Positions 1 to 14,012 of a stretch of DNA of 64,000 bases are shown piece after piece. Source of the stretch: Paralvinella palmiformis. Its lineage: Eukaryota > Annelida > Polychaeta > Terebellida > Alvinellidae. Under the pieces are notes generated by a model, which did not search any database, was not told where the DNA came from, and saw nothing but the letters and a program-made list of their open reading frames with translations. The position numbers and the translations under genes are program-made. The stretch spans positions 554,001 to 618,000 of the forward strand of contig JAODUP010000272.1 of assembly GCA_025642065.1 (NCBI GenBank). The letters run 5' to 3'. Positions within the stretch are counted from its first letter, which is position 1. Each line of letters begins with the position of its first letter.

Positions 1-231
1 CTGACGATCTACTACTAATAATAATATTGATTTGTCCATTTTTCTCACACTCCACCTACGATTCCCATTATAAGAACAGTCAGGTGACAGTTACATCCGG
101 AACAATTTAAAAATACTCCAAAAATGGATCGGAAAGAAATATGTTTTTCTCAACTCGGAGTAAGTTGACTGATGTTTCATGGCAACTTTTATGCACTTAG
201 AAGATTAAATGGGTAGAGTTATCTTCAATGG

Positions 232-852
232 TAATGAATCGAAGTGTGTATAGGTGTGGTTGAGCTCCATAAGATAACCCAGGTAATAGGTGTATCGGTG
301 TGGTTGAGCTCCATAAGATAACCCAGGTAATAGATGTATCGGTGTGGTTGAGCTCCATAAGATAACCCAGGTAATAGATGTATCGGTGTGGTTGAGCCCC
401 ATAAGATAACCAGGTAAGAGGTATATCGGTGTAGTTGAGCTCCATAAGATAACCAGGTAAGAGGTGTATTGGTGTAGTTGAGCTCCATAAGATAACCCAG
501 GTAAGAGGTGTATTGGTGTAGTTGAGCTCCATAAGATAACCCAAGTAAGAGGTGTATCGGTGTAGTTGAGCTCCAAAAGATAACCAGGTAAGAGGTGTAT
601 TGGTGTAGTTGAGATCCATAAGATAACCCAGGTAAGAGGTGTATTGGTGTAGTTGAGCTCCAAAAGATAACCAGGTAAGATGTGTATCGGTGTGGTTGAG
701 CCCCATAAGATAACCCAGGTAAGAGGTTTATTGGTATAGTTGGGCCCCATAAGATAACCCAGGTAAGAAGTGTATCGGTGTAGATGAGCCCCATAAGATA
801 ACCAAGTAAGATGTGTATCGGTGTGGTTGAGCTCCATAAGATAACTGGCTAT
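232..852. repeat. 44/43-bp minisatellite
   Basis: About fourteen units, each containing GAGCTCCATAAGATAACCC followed by AGGTAA and a GTGTATYGGTGT block. Units are 44 bases, or 43 where one C of ACCC is lost. All three minus-strand frames stay open across the array because no unit has a stop in any of them; these ORFs are a by-product, not genes. Confidence 0.93.
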
Positions 853-2394
853 CCCATGCAACAGTGTGTTATTATTTTTTTATATAGATCAAAGAGGGAG
901 GGATTTATACAGGATCCTGAACAACGCGAGTTCTTATCGTACATACCACATCATGTGCTGTTGTATTTCCCTTCTGAATCTATTTGAGAGAAACATAACC
1001 ATCATTGGTTCAGATCCGTGTAGAGTCTCGGCGCGAGGAACAATTACTGATGAACAGACATATTGTTTGTGAGATGCCAGTCCGGGATTTTGTTGCGCTG
1101 GCATGCTGTGGCTTTCCAATTCGCTCCGACTACATATTCATGGTTCCCACAGCCAAGGAAATATTATTTTCCAGGAGAAAATTACCATGTTTCAGGACAA
1201 AGTACGATATACAAGATTTAGAGGTAATAAATCAAGATAATTGGAAAAAGAGCATATCAAATTTATTAAATGTATGATCTATTATTGACATTTTATGATA
1301 CAGCTACCCCCCCCCCTCACCCCTCCTAGCTGTCTGATCCAACCTCTTTTATTTAAATTTTAACTAACATGGGATATCAAGACTATGATGTACTGGTATT
1401 CTTTTTCTTCTACAATAGAAGTTTTCTTCTACAGGTATAATATTTATTCACGGGGTCTATAGGAAGACAGTTATTTAGCTACATAGGTCCCCCAATTTGC
1501 ACAAATGAATAAATGTGTAAATGGAAAATAAATTCATTGTCATTCATTGCTATTGTAAGGGAATTTTGTCACAGACAATATTTTTTCCAGGATATTTCCT
1601 GATTTTTTTTAATTCAAGGACAATTCCAGAACCTGGAAAAAGAATCTGTTTATTTCCAGCTTGTTCAGGATACGTTGAAACCCTTATATTGCAGGTAAGC
1701 GATAAACATGCGTTTACCGGGATAGGTTTTGCTCACTGTGACGACAGAGAATTTTCACGAGAACGAATAAGATACGGAACATCCGGATCCTAGCTGAGGT
1801 TAACAAACTCCGGTCAACACATCCGGCTTTCTGGAGAATAATTACTACAGCAAACACGAATCAGAAGGTACGAGAACCGGAGGCTACGACAACCACAGGG
1901 TACACTAATTGGAGGGTACTCCTCCACCAACAACAACATACAACAACAACAACTGGAGGCTACGACAACCACAGAGTACACTAATTGGAGGGTACTCCAC
2001 CAATAGCAACAACGTACAACAACAATAACAACAACAACAACAAGGCACAACAGAACAGATATATACAGTGTTCAGATACATACATACATATTAGTTATGA
2101 AACTGGATAAACATTGTAGCACAAGTGGAATGTTTGTTCATTATGGCATACCTGACTTTGGTGAATTACAAAGGAAACATATCACACATTTTTTCCATAG
2201 GTTTCAGTCCAGTTCAAATAGTATTATTATGGGTGTTGTTTTAACTTCTGTTCCGTTGTTTTCTCTTATCTGAGTCTATTGGTTTAATATTGTACACGCT
2301 AGCAAATGATGTTCTATAGTCAGTATATCCTCTGTTTTAATTATGTTTAAGCCGTACTGATAACTTGGTTCTTTTAACTATGATGTTATGTATT
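853..2394. other. No gene seen; dispersed repeat and a tandem duplication
   Basis: Holds the unclassified dispersed repeat (about 1155-1650), and a ~78-base tandem duplication at about 1879-2032 around GGAGGCTACGACAACCAC with CAA-rich ends. I see no coding signal. Confidence 0.6.
1155..1650. repeat. Unclassified dispersed repeat, copy 1
   Basis: Shares with 46015-46420, in the same order, ATTTTCCAGGA, a GTAATAAATCAAGATA block, CTCACCCCTCCTAGCTGTCTG, TTTAAATTTTAACTAACA, and a CTTTTTCTTCTACAAT block. About 100 bases near the middle are present here only. No ORF or terminal repeat was recognised. Confidence 0.75.
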
Positions 2395-2675
2395 GAGATT
2401 AATTTCTCAGCTCACAACATCGTGGGTGGCTGACCACGTTAAATGGCGCTGCCGTCTCCACTGAATTATTTAAAATAAAAGGGGACGTTAAAACTCCCCG
2501 GAGGACGTAAAACACTCTGGCAGGGATCACCCTCAGGGTATTTCGGCTCCATCTTTCCGTACTACTCCCCTGTGAGTGGTGGTGGGGGGGGGGTATGGTC
2601 TGAACAACTCCACCATAGAGGCTCTGTAGAATAAGCGATAGTCTGGGGATTCTCCCCGAAAAACCGAACACAAAC
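2395..2675 (+). mobile_element. SINE-B copy, tRNA head missing
   Basis: Matches the body of the full copy at 19151 from GAGATTAATTTCTC to the GGGGATTCTCCCCGAA end part; the tRNA-like head is absent. Confidence 0.85.
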
Positions 2676-3019
2676 ACGTGACCTCCGGCTGATGTTGTAC
2701 ATGATCTAATTTGTTACCCTGATAATTAGTTACTTGTATAGTATTACTATGGACTGAGAGTCTGAAACAAAGATATTATTTATTATTATACAATATACGG
2801 GAGAGAGTGAAATTACTGCCTTTCAAATTTGTATTTCTACTTCCAGAATGGGGGGGGGGGGTGAATCTTCTACATATGGAACTTCCATTTAACAACAATA
2901 ACAACAGTAACAACAACACCATTGACGAAGACAACGACAACAATAGATAGTGAGAGTTTTGAAACATATTATTATTATTATTATTATGGGCGATTTGGCA
3001 AATGGGGAACAGCTACGAG

Positions 3020-3087
<68 letters not shown>

Positions 3088-3408
3088 CACACACACACAG
3101 AGGTAAATATAGGTACCTATGAATACTCACGTTAAGGTATTTCTGTTTGTTAAACGGGGGACAGACAATTGACCTCTGGTCAGTACGATAATATTGTATC
3201 ATCCTAAATAAGAACAAAATGTCATCAGATATTATACTACATATGTCATTGTGTATACGAGATACGGCATACAATAGATCCATTCACATTACATTTTAAC
3301 TATCTTCATACATGATCCATGTTACGTGTATATAGGCTGGGCTATATTTTTCTTACCCGAACTACTTACTACATGAGACCAACTTTGTATATGTGTGTGT
3401 GTGTGTTT

Positions 3409-3454
<46 letters not shown>

Positions 3455-3578
3455 GAAAACATATAAAGCACCTTATTTGGTTTACCCATGATTTAAAACA
3501 ACATGTAGGCGTGTGGGTACGCGTTCGCGTGTGTTAGTATGTGTGCGTGTAATTTATATGCATACATACATACATGTA

Positions 3579-3671
<93 letters not shown>

Positions 3672-3898
3672 ATATCAAAGATGACTACTCATTGTTGTGT
3701 TAATAACTGACACCCACCCAATGTCTGTAATAATAATTAAGGCTCGTTCGGTTTATTATTACGTACTGTTTCCATAATCCTCCTTTGTACATGTGATAAG
3801 GTAGATCTTTAAATGTATAGCTCGGATCTGTACAGTAATACTGATAATACTCAGCCAAGTACTGATGCCAATAAATCTTCTCCGCCTCAGAACGTAAC

Positions 3899-3993
3899 AG
3901 CAGCTGTTCAACTGCCTGAAGAAGAAAGAAATGTACATATATAGCAGCTGCTTGTTCAACTGCCTGGAAAAAGATAATAATATCATTAAAATC

Positions 3994-4033
<40 letters not shown>

Positions 4034-4079
4034 CAGCTGCTGTTCAACTGCCTGGAAAAACTAAATAATCATTAAAACG

Positions 4080-4116
<37 letters not shown>
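3899..4116. repeat. Tandem unit with an internal TA array
   Basis: AGCTG...TTCAACTGCCTGGAAAAA followed by AATCATTAAAA occurs three times; the second and third units end in TA arrays. Confidence 0.75.
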
Positions 4117-4118
<2 letters not shown>

Positions 4119-4261
4119 GTAAATTGACAAATGATGGCGGCGTTTTAATTTGGCCAATTCTTGGTTCGATGAGATTTATGATTGTGTGTTATACTGTAAA
4201 ACGGAAAATGCCGTTCGGCCAAATTAGCCAACTTTACACACGATCGTCAACATTTGCCGAT

Positions 4262-4269
<8 letters not shown>
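4114..4269. mobile_element. Candidate MITE between TA arrays
   Basis: CTGTAAATTGACAAATGATG at the left and, inverted, CTGTAGATCGGCAAATGTTG at the right form imperfect terminal repeats. Both sides abut TA repeats, as expected for an insertion into TA. The interior has no coding signal. Confidence 0.35.
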
Positions 4270-4300
<31 letters not shown>

Positions 4301-4700
4301 TAATTCAATATCAGACAAAGCCTTAAAGGCTGTTAGACAGGCATTGTTCCAGCGTGTTTATTTATTACGTGATCGAACTATGGCGATTCTGATAAGGAAT
4401 ACCCCCCGGGGCTCCTGTAAGCTGATTAGTGAGAGTGCCAAACTGTGTTGTTATCATTAATAGCTTACATTGTGTAAAACTGTCCACGTCTCAGCCAGGC
4501 CTATCTTTACTCGCTGTGTATACCATAAACTGTCATTACTACGAGACAAAATCAAGTTTATATGGAAAGCACATCACGGGAAGAAAATCCTTGTGCTGTG
4601 TTCGGAATCCGGCTTTTATTAGTAATATGACATAAAGTGAATGACGCAGATAAAAATAAACATTTTAATTCATTTAAATCGACTTTCTTTTTAGACGCAA

Positions 4701-4882
4701 GGACGACTCCGCAATCTAGTTGGTAGCGCATTGGACCACAGATCACTACCACCTGAGTTCGCATCTCGGCGTGGGCATATCTGAAGGGTGTTTCATCTAT
4801 GACTTCGCTTCACTGCCTTTGGAGGTCGCTCGGCCCGCTTAGCCTACTATGTGCACAGAAGTGGCCATACAACATCAATTTT
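4701..4882 (+). mobile_element. SINE-A copy
   Basis: tRNA-like head, GGTCGCTCGGCCC body and GTGGCCATACAACATCAAT 3' part; moderately diverged. Confidence 0.85.
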
Positions 4883-5352
4883 AGACACAAAATACACGTG
4901 GAGATGTTCTCTTTGCATTTGATGATCACACTTTAAACTGGTCCTCTAATACAACTGCCAGGAAAACAAAAATCCTTATTGATGTTGATGGTTTTATGGG
5001 TCCACTCGTAATGGCAACAGATTCGCAGTGTGTGTTCGTAGGGTTAGTCTGTTGTACACAAACTGAATTACGAAATGCTTTCTGCTGAGTTTCTTTATCC
5101 CCAAATCACGTAATAGACCAGATACCTTTTTAACGTTGGTGACCTTGGTTTTTTTAGGTCAGATTTAGACCATTTTTGCTGGTGTGATTTTTTACCAACT
5201 TTTCATCGATGTTCTAGAAGATCTCGATAAACATTTTTCGTATTTCTTTAGCATTAGCACTTTCATATCGTATTTCGAACCCGCACCATGGAAACGCTTT
5301 TAACCGAGCGGCGCGATCACCACCACTCAAAAACGCCATCCATCATCGCAGA

Positions 5353-5428
5353 TAATGATTGATGATGATTGATGTTTTGATGATTGATGTTTTAGGGTCA
5401 CTTTTGTGCACATGATAGGTTAAATGGG
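5353..5428 (-). mobile_element. SINE-A 3' fragment
   Basis: Only the ATC-repeat tail and the CACTTTTGTGCACATG part remain. It abuts the first 185-bp duplicate at 5430. Confidence 0.75.
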
Positions 5429-5429
5429 G

Positions 5430-5614
5430 CGGGGCAATTCCACGGGGAAATAAATCCCACAAGCACAGGTTTTAGCCGGATTCAAACCAACATCCCGGAT
5501 GTTTGCAGCCCAGCGCTCTAACCACTTTGCTATCGGATAGCCCGCACTTGAATTAGTGGTACACAAATCTGAATATTTATTTCCCATTTCCACATTGTAC
5601 ACTAGTAAACACGT
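5430..5614 (-). repeat. First copy of a 185-bp duplication with a SINE-D (tRNA-like) head
   Basis: On the minus strand this contains a tRNA-like segment (AAGTGGTTAGAGCGCTGGG, then a GGTTTGAATCC B box) followed by CTGTGCTTGTGGGATTTAT. An almost identical copy of the same length lies at 5856-6040. Confidence 0.8.
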
Positions 5615-5774
5615 TTTGTGCACATGGTAGGCTAAATGGGCCGAGCGACATCCGAAGGTAATGAAGCGAAGCCAAAGATGAAACACCCTTCAGATATGCC
5701 CACACCGAGATTCGAACTCAGGTGGTAGTGATCTGTGGTTCAATGCGCTACCAGTTAGACCAATTAGGCGCATT
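5615..5774 (-). mobile_element. SINE-A copy between the two 185-bp duplicates
   Basis: Body and head are complete; the 3' tail is cut at the boundary with the first duplicate. Confidence 0.85.
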
Positions 5775-5855
5775 TTGACGGATTGAGGGTACTGTTGTAC
5801 TGTTGTAGTTGAGTTATTTAGCTTCGGCGATGGTCACACCTGGAATAAACAGCCG

Positions 5856-6040
5856 CGGGGCAATTCCACGGGGATATAAATCCCACAAGCACAGGTTTTA
5901 GCCGGATTCGAACCCACATCCCGTATGTTTGCAGCCCAGCGCTCTAACCACTTTGCTATCGGATAGCACGCACTTCAATTAGTGGTACACAAATCTGAAT
6001 ATTTATTTCCCATTTCCACATTGTACACTAGTAAACACGT
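5856..6040 (-). repeat. Second copy of the 185-bp duplication (SINE-D head)
   Basis: Differs from 5430-5614 at only a few positions over its whole length, so the duplication is recent compared with the SINE copies around it. Confidence 0.8.
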
Positions 6041-6171
6041 GAACGACGTAAAATATGATATTCAGATATATCATTAATGATTATATATTAGAGGAAACCC
6101 GAGGATCAGCATAATCTTAAAAATATTGTCTTCCTGCGTCCCCCAAACACTGTATAGCATATATTAGGGAC

Positions 6172-6324
6172 AGTGTTTAAATGCCAGTGTCTAAATGCCA
6201 GTGTTTAAATGCCAGTGTCTAAATGGCAGTGTTTAAATGGCAGTGTTTAAATGACAGTGTTTAAATGACAGTGTTTAAATGGCAGTGTTTAAATGGCAGT
6301 GTTTAAATGACAGTGTTTAAATTA
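6172..6324. repeat. 14-bp minisatellite
   Basis: About eleven units of the type GGCAGTGTTTAAAT in a row with single-base variants (GCC, GAC or GGC at the unit start; TCT or TTT in the middle). Confidence 0.9.
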
Positions 6325-6368
6325 CGCTGTTACTACCGTCCGTGTAATGTTGTAAATGTTGCTATCTT

Positions 6369-6490
6369 ACGGGCACTTTTTGGCACAAGGTAGGCTAAAT
6401 GGGCCGAGCGACCTCCAACAGTAATGGGACGAAATGAAAGATGAAACACCCTTCTGACATAGTCCGACCGGGGTTTGAACCCAGGTGCTA
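6369..6490 (-). mobile_element. SINE-A copy, 5' part missing
   Basis: Body motif GGGCCGAGCGACCTCC and the B-box region are present; most of the tRNA head is replaced by unrelated sequence. Confidence 0.75.
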
Positions 6491-6828
6491 TAGTTAAAGA
6501 AGTTAAGGAAATAGCCCACCGGTGGCTTTAAGATATTCAACTGTTCAAGACTTTTCAGATGCACAGCGCAATACCGATATTTAAATTAAAATAACACCGT
6601 GACAACATATTATTAACAACTATATGTTATTGATGTTTCAGCTGTCAAACAAAATTATAAATCTGTACAGCTACAAATGTCATTGATGTCATAGTTTCGG
6701 GATGTGCTGTCATCATTCAGTCAGCAATGATTAGTCATATAGCTATCTAAACCCTTTTTACGTAAAACTTGTTTAACCAATGTCAAATAAATGCTATAGT
6801 GGTTGTAGTAATAGTAGTAGTTGTAGTG

Positions 6829-7125
6829 GCGATGATTGATGATGATTGATGTTTTACAGCCACTTTTGTAGTGGTGATGATGATTGATAATGATTGATGA
6901 TGATTGATGTTTTATGGCCACTTTTGTAGTAATGATGATTGATGATGATTTATGTTTTACGGCCACTTTTGTGCACATGGTAGGCTAAATGGGCCGAGCG
7001 ACCTCCAAAGGTAATGAAGCGAAGCCAAAGATGAAAAAACCTTCAGATATGCCCACCCGAGATTCGAACACGGGTGGTAGAGATCTGTGGTCCAACCCAC
7101 TACCGCTAGACCACCGAGGCGCCCG
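6829..7125 (-). mobile_element. SINE-A copy with a triplicated 3' end
   Basis: Complete head and body (6975-7125). On the tail side the last ~30 bases plus the GAT/ATC repeat occur three times (about 6829-6875, 6876-6930, 6931-6975). Confidence 0.88.
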
Positions 7126-8378
7126 GCAGTTATAGTGGTAGTTGTTATATAATAATAATAATAATAATAAGATTTTGGTGATGTAGCACGTAGGCATCCA
7201 GCCGACGTGGAAGAAATGACAGCCCTCTTGTGTCGTCACAGATGCACGCACTGAAAGGTATCACTCAGCAGATAAGAGGTCGTCAGAGATAATCAGCCAT
7301 TGACTGAATCCATTCAAAGAAAACACTCGACAGAAAGCTGGCGATAATCACCGAACAAATAACGAAAGCCACAAAGATCACGTACGTGCTCTTCATTAGT
7401 CTAGGTAATGCTTTAAAATTGCTGTTTGAATAAATGCAGGGGGGAATTCTCTCTGGGCACCACCCAAACATCATATAGCTAACAGTCATCTCTCTGAGCC
7501 GGTGCATAAAGTAAAATGTGATTCTATAAAGTATGGTCCAGGTCAGTAGTAGGTAGAATCACAGACACTATACATCTTCTGAGTGAGTGAGTGGGGTGAG
7601 GTGAGTGAGTGAGTGAGAGATTAGGGCTGGTGACACATCAACAACAACGGTCGTTCAACGTTGTTTCGCTTTGGTTGGTTCATCTGGCGAGGAAGAGAAC
7701 ACAGCGAGCCATTTCGAAACCCGAAAGTGACCTAGTACACGACGTGGGCGTGGATCATGAACTCTACGCCAAACACAACAAAGAGAGAGAGAGAGAGAGA
7801 GAGAGAGAAGACTTGAAGACTCCTTCCCACACAGGCCTATCGCACGTCAGATCTATAATGACGTCACCATGTCGTCATCATTGAAGTGATACACGGCACG
7901 GGTTGGCATTGCCGTGAAGCAACAACGGCCTCCATGCCCTGGCAGCGAGTGCGCCTGATATTCAACATGGTAATGACTAATGCGCGGTTCTACTTCCGAA
8001 ATCCAAGCACTCTTCGAGGATACAAGTCACCGGAAATCTCCCCCCCCCCCTCTCCGCGGTGGTCACATTCGGAGAAGCACCGATCTGTGAGGGATGTGTC
8101 ATCCGGGTATCACGATGTCTGGCGGAGACCGGTGCGGGGGGGGGGCTCGTCTTGTCAGCACGTTGAGTGGATGACCTCTAGCACACCTCTTGGTGAAATG
8201 TCCTACTTAATAGTCATAAATATTTACCGTAATTTTTCGAGCGCGCTTCATGATGGTACACTAAATCTGAATATCCGAGTTCACACGGTTCGGGTGGCGG
8301 GGGAGGGGGTGTAATAAGGAAGTTTCAAACAAAACGAACACTTGAGTGCTAGCTACTTATGTCAACTGATGATTTTAT
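7126..8378. other. No gene seen
   Basis: TAA repeat at 7150-7170, TGAG repeat near 7578-7620, GA array 7785-7808. The open frame 7886-8314 contains C and G runs and has no recognisable domain. Confidence 0.6.
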
Positions 8379-8567
8379 AATGATGATGATTAATGTTTTA
8401 CGGCCACTTCTGTGCGCATGGTAGGCTAAATGGGCCGAGCGACCTCCAAAGGTAATGAAGCGAAGTCAGAGATGAAACACCCTTCAGATATGCCCACGCC
8501 GAGATTCGAACACGGGTGGTAGTGATCTGTGGTCCATCACGCTACCGCTAGACCACGCAGGCGCCCG
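8379..8567 (-). mobile_element. SINE-A copy, near full length
   Basis: Has tail, body and tRNA-like head ending in GGCGCC; little diverged from the copy at 18922. Confidence 0.88.
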
Positions 8568-10747
<2,180 letters not shown>

Positions 10748-10845
10748 GAATTAATGGGGCGCAGTGAAAGATGAAACACCGTCCATAGCTCAGGTGTTAG
10801 CAGTCTGTGATCATCCATGCTATCGTTTGGGCCATGGAGCCCCCC
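10748..10845 (-). mobile_element. SINE-A fragment, strongly diverged
   Basis: GAAAGATGAAACACC and a degraded tRNA-like head (CAGGTGTTAGCAGTCTGTG) remain next to a TA/GA microsatellite. Confidence 0.5.
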
Positions 10846-10912
10846 CGAGAGCAGAGAGATAGAGAGCCCGCGAGAGATATAGAGCACACGTACAAATAGA
10901 CAAACGGATTTG

Positions 10913-10962
<50 letters not shown>

Positions 10963-11517
10963 CTAACACTTAGACGAACAAAATGCGCACAAATGCAAAA
11001 GCATATAGTTAACCCGAGACACTCGATTTGCACGTCGATTCCACGTAAAAAAGTCCTCACAAATAACCTCTTTCTCTCTCCGTTCGTTCGAACTCCACCT
11101 TAAGCTAGATAGTCAGGACATCCGACGACGTACACAGCGTAGTAAATTACTCATAATATAACGTCCGACATTAAATACGCTATTCAAACATAAACCACTC
11201 CTCTAGTTTATGCCAAACGGGCGTATACACAGTAGTTAAACAAAGAAAGGTCAAAAATAAACACACAAAGGACATTATTTGTAACCCTGCTTTATGTGCG
11301 TCTCGTCATTCCGATGGCAGTCGAGTGTTGTATGACATCAACAACACAATGGGGATTAATCTAAGGTGTTATATTTAGATATCACTAACAGTGATTGTCA
11401 TTATCGTTTCATAACACGAGAGTGTCCCATTGCGCTACCTTAAATTCAAGGATTGTTTCGTATCTCATTTTTCTTTGGTAATTGCTATGTTTGGTCAAAG
11501 AATTCATATCGGAAATA

Positions 11518-11559
<42 letters not shown>

Positions 11560-12820
11560 TCGTCTCGTGTCTCACGTCTCGTTTTCTACATGAATGTATT
11601 AAATTCAAAGAAGGTTATAAATGTTTACCTCGTATAACTTGTTGACCTTGTGATTGTTTTACCTCTCAGTCACTTATTGTTAGGTATTTCACATACGCAC
11701 GCACGCACGCACGCACACGCACCTACATACACAGCCCCTAATTATTATATATTGGAATCAGATTAGATGATAATGATGATGATTGATGTTTTATGGCCAC
11801 TTTTGTCCACGTGGTAGGCTAAATGGGCCGAGGGCCCTCCGAAGATAATGGAGCGAAGTTAAAGATGAAACAACCTTCTGACATGCCCACGCCGAGATTC
11901 GAACTCAGGTGGCAGTGATACATGATCAACCGCGCTGCTACATTGGTAAAAAAGGTCTATACGCTTTCCTGTGTTATTACTGTTTCACGATCGTTGGACA
12001 TTAAACGAAATGAATAAAATCTAAAATAAAGTTTTAAAATTGTATTATTTTAAAGAAGTGTTAATAGTAATAATAATAATTATAATAATATTCATAACAA
12101 TAAAAAATTTAAAAATATTTATTTTCTCTTAATAATGTATCATGTTATCCACATTATTAATTAGACATATCTATTTTACGATTTGGTTTGGATATGTAGA
12201 TAGACGTCAAACCTGTAAAAAGACGTCTATTTGGTGCCAGAGCCAAATATGTCGGCCTTTATTAATTGTCTAATCGTTAATTAAATATTGTAGGTGTTTT
12301 CGTCCATGGCTACATGACGCTTCTGGATCAGAGAAAAGGGAAGATAAACTAATTAATCAATTATTTTTAGTGACGTTTTTCAATTGAATCAGCGCCTAGT
12401 GTTAAATCATCACCCCCCCCACACACACACACACCTCCATTCCCATCGCTAGTGATTAGGCAGCAGTACCAACGGGGACTTTAAGCCGAAATAGCCTACC
12501 GGGATAAGGCTGTCAGGATCTCCGCTTTCCTCAGGGGATCTTCAACGTTTCATCTTAATTCACTGAGAAGGCGTTGAATCAATATCTAGTTGATATCCTT
12601 TATATGGCGTGCTACCCACAAGACATTGCCATGGAAACTATTGTTTTAGACAAACCACTAAAATGACGGCGAAATGGTTTGGTTGTCAACAATGGCCACA
12701 GCGTCCCAGTCCGGAACGATGTGTGTCAGGATCTGGGAAAATTAGGGCCAATCGTGAAGGGTTTTTGGCTCCACCATCAGAATGAAAGATTAGCTCACAT
12801 CTATCTTCTGAGATAACAAG

Positions 12821-12868
<48 letters not shown>

Positions 12869-12887
12869 GTATTTTGAGGAATATGCG
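10846..12887. other. No gene seen outside the SINE-A at 11766
   Basis: CA/TA array 10914-10961, TA arrays 11517-11558 and 12824-12869. A small hairpin lies at 12200-12230. Confidence 0.65.
11766..11946 (-). mobile_element. SINE-A copy
   Basis: Tail GATGATGATTGATG, body GGGCCGAGGGCCCTCC and a degraded head. Confidence 0.8.
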
Positions 12888-13080
12888 GGATAACTCGTGG
12901 CTCAGTGCTAGCGCACTGGACCAGAGATTAACAGGTTCTGGGTTCGACTGCCGTTCAGCAGACCCTAATCTCAAAGGTGTTTTCATTCTTCACTTGATTT
13001 CTTTCGGGTGCTTCTTGGTCTCATTAGCCTACACAATGTGCAGAAAATGGACCTTAAAAGAACAGTTCATTTTCATTTAA
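12888..13080 (+). mobile_element. SINE-E: different tRNA-like head, SINE-A-like 3' part
   Basis: Head CGTGGCTCAGTGCTAGCGC with B box GGTTCGACTGCC. The middle is unlike SINE-A, but the last part (CATTAGCCTAC, ATGTGCAGAAAATGGACC) follows the SINE-A 3' order (TTTAGCCTACCATGTGCAC, AAAAGTGGCC). Confidence 0.7.
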
Positions 13081-13863
13081 GGAATATCCAGTCGTATAGA
13101 AACACGATTTATGTGATTTTTATAAGTTGTCAAAAGAAAGGCAGATGCGACTTCCGTTTATTCATTACTTATTTATAACTACAGTACGTTTTATCAGATA
13201 AAATGATGCTAAATTACACAAACACACACACACACACAAAAATACACACACACAAACACACACACACACACACACACAAACACACAAACACACACACACA
13301 CAAACATACACACACACAAACACACACACACACACACAAACATACACACACACAAACACACACACACACACACACACATACACACACACACACACGACAC
13401 GACACGACACGATTCAGACAGGAAGCGGTTTATATCTGTCACCAAGTACCAGTAGTAGACTGTCACCGCACAAGGACGACATGATCGGAAGTTTATTTTC
13501 TATCTAACACCTTAATCAGTAGAACTGCTTCATGCTCTCTCCGTTATGAGGCAGGAATGAGGACGCTGGCCATGGTGACATTCTACGTACACCGAGATGC
13601 GCGTTTATCATTTTATTAAAAAAAATCTTCAATGCGGGAACAGCAACGGCAACAGCAGCAGCAACAACAACAACAACAACAATAATAATAAGCCTTAAAT
13701 AGGTCACTTGAGAAGATTAGAAATAACCAAAATTAATCCGGTAATAATATCAAAACGTTAATTAACATATATCAGTACTATTTTACAATTATCTGTTTAC
13801 ACAGAAACGGATTTCAACATCAGACAAAACAATGAGGCATTATATAACGACATGGGGGGGGGG
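13081..13863. other. No gene seen; long CA array
   Basis: An imperfect CA array with AAA and ATA interruptions runs from 13219 to 13397, then three CGACA units. CAA and TAA repeats lie near 13650-13690. Confidence 0.75.
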
Positions 13864-14012
13864 GTCACTACCACCCGTGTTCGAATCTCGGCGTATCTGA
13901 AGGGTGTTTCATCTTTGACTTCACCTCATTACCTTTGGAGGTCGCTCGGCCCATTTAGCCTACCATGTACACAAAAGTGGCAGCAAAACATCAATCATCA
14001 TCATCATCATTA
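13864..14012 (+). mobile_element. SINE-A copy, 5' truncated
   Basis: Begins at CACTACCACCCGTGTTCG just after a G run and keeps the body and the TCATCATC tail. Confidence 0.85.

Larger units (their letters stand above)
2676..4700. other. No gene seen; dense microsatellites
   Basis: CA array 3020-3100, TA arrays 3412-3450, 3580-3626, 3996-4031, 4083-4116 and 4268-4297, AG array 3641-3666. Three copies of an AGCAGCTG...TTCAACTGCCTGG unit lie at about 3899, 3944 and 4032, separated by TA arrays. Confidence 0.8.

Noticed and set aside
197..861. Three long minus-strand open frames
   Set aside because: They are by-products of the 44-base minisatellite, whose unit lacks stops in all minus-strand frames.
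2889..3283. Open frames encoding runs of Cys-Val or Thr-His
   Set aside because: Translations of a CA/GT microsatellite; the same applies to frames at 13165-13484, 37588-37917 and 10501-11060.
7886..8314. 142-codon open frame
   Set aside because: Contains poly-C and poly-G runs, no domain is recognisable, and it lies among microsatellites.
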